Shown: positions 60,500 to 64,000 of the stretch, piece after piece
Layout of the letters: the number at the start of each line of letters is the position of its first letter
Numbering within the stretch: position 1 is the stretch's first letter
From: Erigeron canadensis
Lineage: Eukaryota; Streptophyta; Magnoliopsida; Asterales; Asteraceae
Direction of reading: 5' to 3'
Length of the DNA: 64,000 bases
Assembly (NCBI RefSeq): GCF_010389155.1
Contig: NC_057763.1
Coordinates: 40,654,645-40,718,644 of the forward strand
Position numbers and translations under genes: made by a program
Notes under the pieces: generated by a model
Told to the model about the DNA's origin: nothing
Databases searched by the model: none
What the model saw: only the letters and a program-made list of their open reading frames with translations

Positions 60500-62040
60500 A
60501 AAATACACACCACTTGACATCATAGTTCCAATGTGGCAAGCCTATATGCTCGACAACACAACTTTATGATGTCACTTTGGTGGTCTCCTTTAGTATGAAA
60601 AGGGAGATATCATGTATGTGTGTATCCACATAATAATTATTTTAGGTTATATTTTATTACCACGGATCAATAATCAAACTAATTAAGCTTAAGGTACAAA
60701 GTACATAACTAAAACAAAAGGTTAACTTTTTTTGAACAGTAATGATTTTTATTAGTAATAAAACTACTAGCAAGAGGCTAACAATACAAGATGATACAAG
60801 AGTCGTACCAACACAAAAACATAATCAAGAAATACGTGGTCGATTACACCAATAATCATTCTGGTTATAATCCGCCTTATTAGGTCTATTTAAAATCCAC
60901 AAAAACAAAAGGCTAACTAACTAGTAAAAGGTAACTTTTTTAAAAATCCCAACTGTTTACACCTGGCTCACTTAGATTAGTATAACTTTTATACTTTATC
61001 ATACTTCTAATGATTAAACGTTGTATGATAAACCTGGAAACCCTTGCATTTTACAAGTAGTATATACGGAGTATACAGGGTGTTTGGTATTGCGATTAAA
61101 AAAAAATTTTGCATTTTCAAAATAGATTATACGTTTTGATGAAGCATACATTTACATGTTTATTCAAAACTGTATTTTCATAGCAAATAATCATTTTTTT
61201 ATACTAACATTTTTTATAGATTATTTGCGTTTACAAGCGTAATAATCAAATAATCACTATAAAACATAAACAAGACGTACATACATACGTACTCTTAATT
61301 AACGAGAAGGGTACCCGGGCAATGCAGCGGCAGAGCGGCGCCGACGGGGGATGGTGGCGTTAACGGTGTGGTTATTAATGTAATTGATGTAAAAAGATAG
61401 CATAATTAATGAAAAAGGGCACTCGTGAAAATAGAATATTATGATATGATATTTTTTTGCAAAGTGAAACACAAACTTATTAGGGTAATTCTAGAGTATA
61501 ACAATACTTATTTAATATGACTAACTATAATTTTAAGGGTAAAAGTGATATTTCAAAGACGGAATGTTTAATGGCAAAAAATAATATTTTTTTTCTTTTA
61601 TAAAGTATTATAGATATATATAGATTAGTTAGAATAAAAAGAAAAAAAAATGTTCCTAATTAATGTCCTATTATATATAATACAGTATAACCTTCGATGC
61701 ACAAAGTCAACACAAAAATGGGGGTGCTAGACTTCTATTTCTTGATTCTTGACAGCCTGGAAGATTAAATGACTATGCATGAGTGAGAAAGAGCTAGGTA
61801 GGGGGTTCAGACTTCAAAAACTGCATGGTTCAAAGGTGTAATTGAGATGGTTTTAAAAGTTATTCAAAAATTATATATCAAAGCAATATTTATCGTACAA
61901 CAATTTGTAAATGGTAACTCTAACCAAAAGAAGGTGATAGAAGTCATATACTCATAAAAACTTTCAACTACCCCCTAATCATGCATTGATTATTGTTTTA
62001 GTTACCAATATTTTATTATCACTACCTAGGCCATTCGATA
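60500..62040. other. Intergenic, Helitron-like fragment, no gene seen
   Basis: 61295-61375 has AACGAGAAGGGTACCCGGGC then GCAGCGGCAGAGCGGCGCCG, a GC-rich end like that of Helitron family 1 followed by a GGT-rich patch. The rest is AT-rich with no coding support. Confidence 0.5.
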
Positions 62041-62049
62041 CAAATTTCT

Positions 62050-62480
62050 CTCTATATATATTTCGCAGTCTTTCAAAATTTTCCCGTCAAGTCATTCATC
62101 TTTTATCCGCCATCTTTCATCATCCATCTCCCTCATTTTTTCAGTACTCTTAAAAAAGAAAAGAAAATATGAGAGAGACGCAAGCTAGACCGGCCACAAG
62201 CAAAAATGCATGCAAGATGAACATCGATCAATCACCGGTCATATTCCATAAAGATTTGGGGCATATTAAGTCTATAGCAATTATATGTGTCATATATATA
62301 GTATACAATCTACTATATTGTGATGCTACTTACGTATTTGTGTATATGCAAATGTTGAAAAATAAATTAATACAGTACATCATAAACGCTAATCTTCATA
62401 AATTAATAAAAATATGTATATATATAAGTTGTATATGTTGCGTGCATTCAATCGGCCATTCAAATATATTATAACATTCA
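62050..62480 (+). other. Possible small transcribed ORF
   Basis: CTCTCTATATATAT (62048-62061), a C/T-rich leader and an ATG at 62169 opening a 101-codon frame (MRETQARPATSKNACKMNID). The first 40 codons have balanced composition; the rest is AT-rich, giving an Ile/Tyr-rich tail unlikely to be real. It may be a first exon, a short peptide gene, or noise. No homology is recognised. Confidence 0.2.
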
Positions 62481-63009
62481 TTTTAAGAGTAAGTCATTTT
62501 CATGTATATGATGAAGCAAGTAAATTTCCTAGCCTCCTAGGTAAATCAGATTATTTATTAGGCTTACTATAGAGTATACACAATGATATGATGTATAAAT
62601 AACACTACACGAATTGAACTGCAATATCAATGTATTATGATGTTGTTGTGTCTCTCTATTTTTTATGTTTATAAGTTTTTCAACCAAACCCTGAAATAAA
62701 GGTCTATATTTGTAGATCAAACATCGCCTTTAATGAAAGGTGTTATAACCAAACAAACCATTTGATTTGACGACTATGATGCTAGGTCCTAGAACTGGGA
62801 ATTTTATTCATAACATAAAATAAAATATTGTTTGGGGAAAATGAGTTAAAGCTAGCCATACTTTTTAGTTCTATCAATAACTTTTGTGTGGTAATAATAA
62901 CAATGTGAGTGCAGTTGTTAAAAAGGGAAAATAGTATAACAAAAATAAAAAAGAAGCAGCAAACGAGAGGCCTCACATTGCATGGTCACTCTACCCACGT
63001 TCAATTGCC

Positions 63010-63254
63010 CCCCTTCACAGTCACACACACACACACACTTTGAAATTACTCGTAAAGAAAAAGCTAACGTACTACACAGTAGTATATTACCCCCCCTCGA
63101 GGTCTATCTATTCCTCCTCTCACTCACCTTCAATTTCATTCCTCACCCCCACTCTCTCCTCTTTCTCTCACACAAACAAAATTTTACCCTCTCTTCAATT
63201 CTTTCCTCCACTATATACTGTGTCCCATATATATATATATAAACGGGAAAGGTG
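63010..63254 (+). promoter_or_regulatory. Leader and candidate TATA of the GATA gene
   Basis: A CT-rich tract (63100-63205) of the kind found in plant 5' UTRs precedes CACTATATACTG (63209-63220) and an (AT)n run just before the start codon. A (CA)n run lies at 63022-63039. The transcription start cannot be fixed from sequence alone. Confidence 0.35.
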
Positions 63255-64000
63255 ATGGATATATACGGAATGTCGTCGTCGTCATCATCCGGGCAAGATT
63301 TCTCCGCCGTTGACGAACTCCTTGACTTTTCCATCCACGACTTCCCCCCTACCACCACCACCAACAATGACGTCATCCTTCACCAACATTCCTCATCCAC
63401 CGCCCCCATTCACATCAACACCATTGATCATAATCATCATCATAATAATAACAATAATAATCATAATGTTCCTACAACCTATAACCACCACCACCAATCC
63501 ACTGACTTCACTGATCACCTCTGTCTCCCTGTAAGTCATCTGTAATGACGGCTTAATTTTTTGCTCATTTCTGTTTCACAAACTCACCTAATTATTTACC
63601 TCATTAAATTCTCTCCCTACTCATTTTACTTTAATTTTTTACTCACAAAAATTAATTGATTTATTATTATTTCTAACTAACATTGTATTATACATATACA
63701 TCTGTATCTATATAATTAAATGACAACTAATATATTGTTACAGTAATTGATTTTATTCTCACTTACCTCGATTATTATTATTATTGACGGTGAATTTTTG
63801 TTACCGATTATATATGTGTATATACTGTATTATATATCTATGATTAAGAAGCTAGGAGAAAAATTGTAACTAAATTCTGTCACGCATTTTTGTAATGTGT
63901 TACCAGAATGAAGACGTGGCGGAGCTAGAATGGCTATCAAACTTCGTTCATGATTCCTTCAGTAATTTTCCGGCAAATAATATCTCCGGAACAATTAACT
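63255..64000 (+). CDS. Class I (subfamily A) GATA zinc-finger transcription factor, 5' part
   Basis: Exon 1 is 63255-63530 (92 codons, phase 0, CCCT|GTAAGT donor). Exon 2 begins at 63907 after TTACCAG and runs off the window. Exon 1 carries the N-terminal DELLDFSIHDF motif and Ser, Asn and His runs, ending in DHLCLP. Exon 2 starts NEDVAELEWLSNFVHDSF, the acidic motif of plant GATA factors of the GATA9/GATA12 type. The C-x2-C-x18-C-x2-C finger is expected outside the window. The start is the ATG at 63255 (GTGATGGATATATAC); a preceding GTG is not a start. Such factors act in the nucleus on WGATAR sites. The two diagnostic motifs and the intron between them make the family call firm; the member is not assigned. 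Confidence 0.9.

Overview
The window looks like plant nuclear DNA, from a eudicot. It is strongly AT-rich and has long gene-poor stretches, GT-AG introns, plant-specific transcription factor families (SBP-box, plant class I GATA), a plastid fibrillin, and many plant-type transposon remnants. The Au-like SINEs and overall composition would fit an asterid, but I cannot name the genus. I see no bacterial, organellar or rRNA sequence.

Layout. At the left edge (253-3740, minus) are the first two exons of an SBP-box (SPL) transcription factor, split by a 2.8 kb intron inside the SBP domain; its 3' part lies outside the window. From 4 to 36 kb there is no convincing intact gene. This block is layered transposon debris: hAT-type elements with 8-bp target duplications (7.7 and 30.3 kb), a fold-back CACTA-like element (11.6 kb), Helitron-like families, two solo LTRs (23.0 and 24.8 kb), a 1.2 kb element with about 300-bp inverted termini (26.5 kb), a recurrent 170-bp MITE family, SINEs, minisatellites and a 0.76 kb diverged tandem duplication. 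At 39.8-41.2 kb (minus) lies a two-exon gene for a small PHD-type zinc-finger protein. At 43.7 kb is a LINE zf-RVT remnant. At 49.4-51.4 kb (minus) lies a fibrillin/PAP gene, probably FBN6-like, with two intact 100-nt versions of its last coding exon. At 53.5 kb there is another hAT element. At 58.3-58.9 kb (minus) is a decayed PUMILIO repeat gene, with unidentified exon-like segments on both sides. At the right edge (63255-64000, plus) begins a class I GATA factor whose zinc finger lies outside the window.

The four genes form no pathway or cluster: two are transcription factors, one is a small PHD protein and one is a plastid lipid-associated protein. SPL and FBN each carry SINE remnants in introns. 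The observations most worth checking are the duplicated fibrillin last exon, which looks like a pair of mutually exclusive 3' exons, and the fold-back elements that could form long hairpin RNAs.
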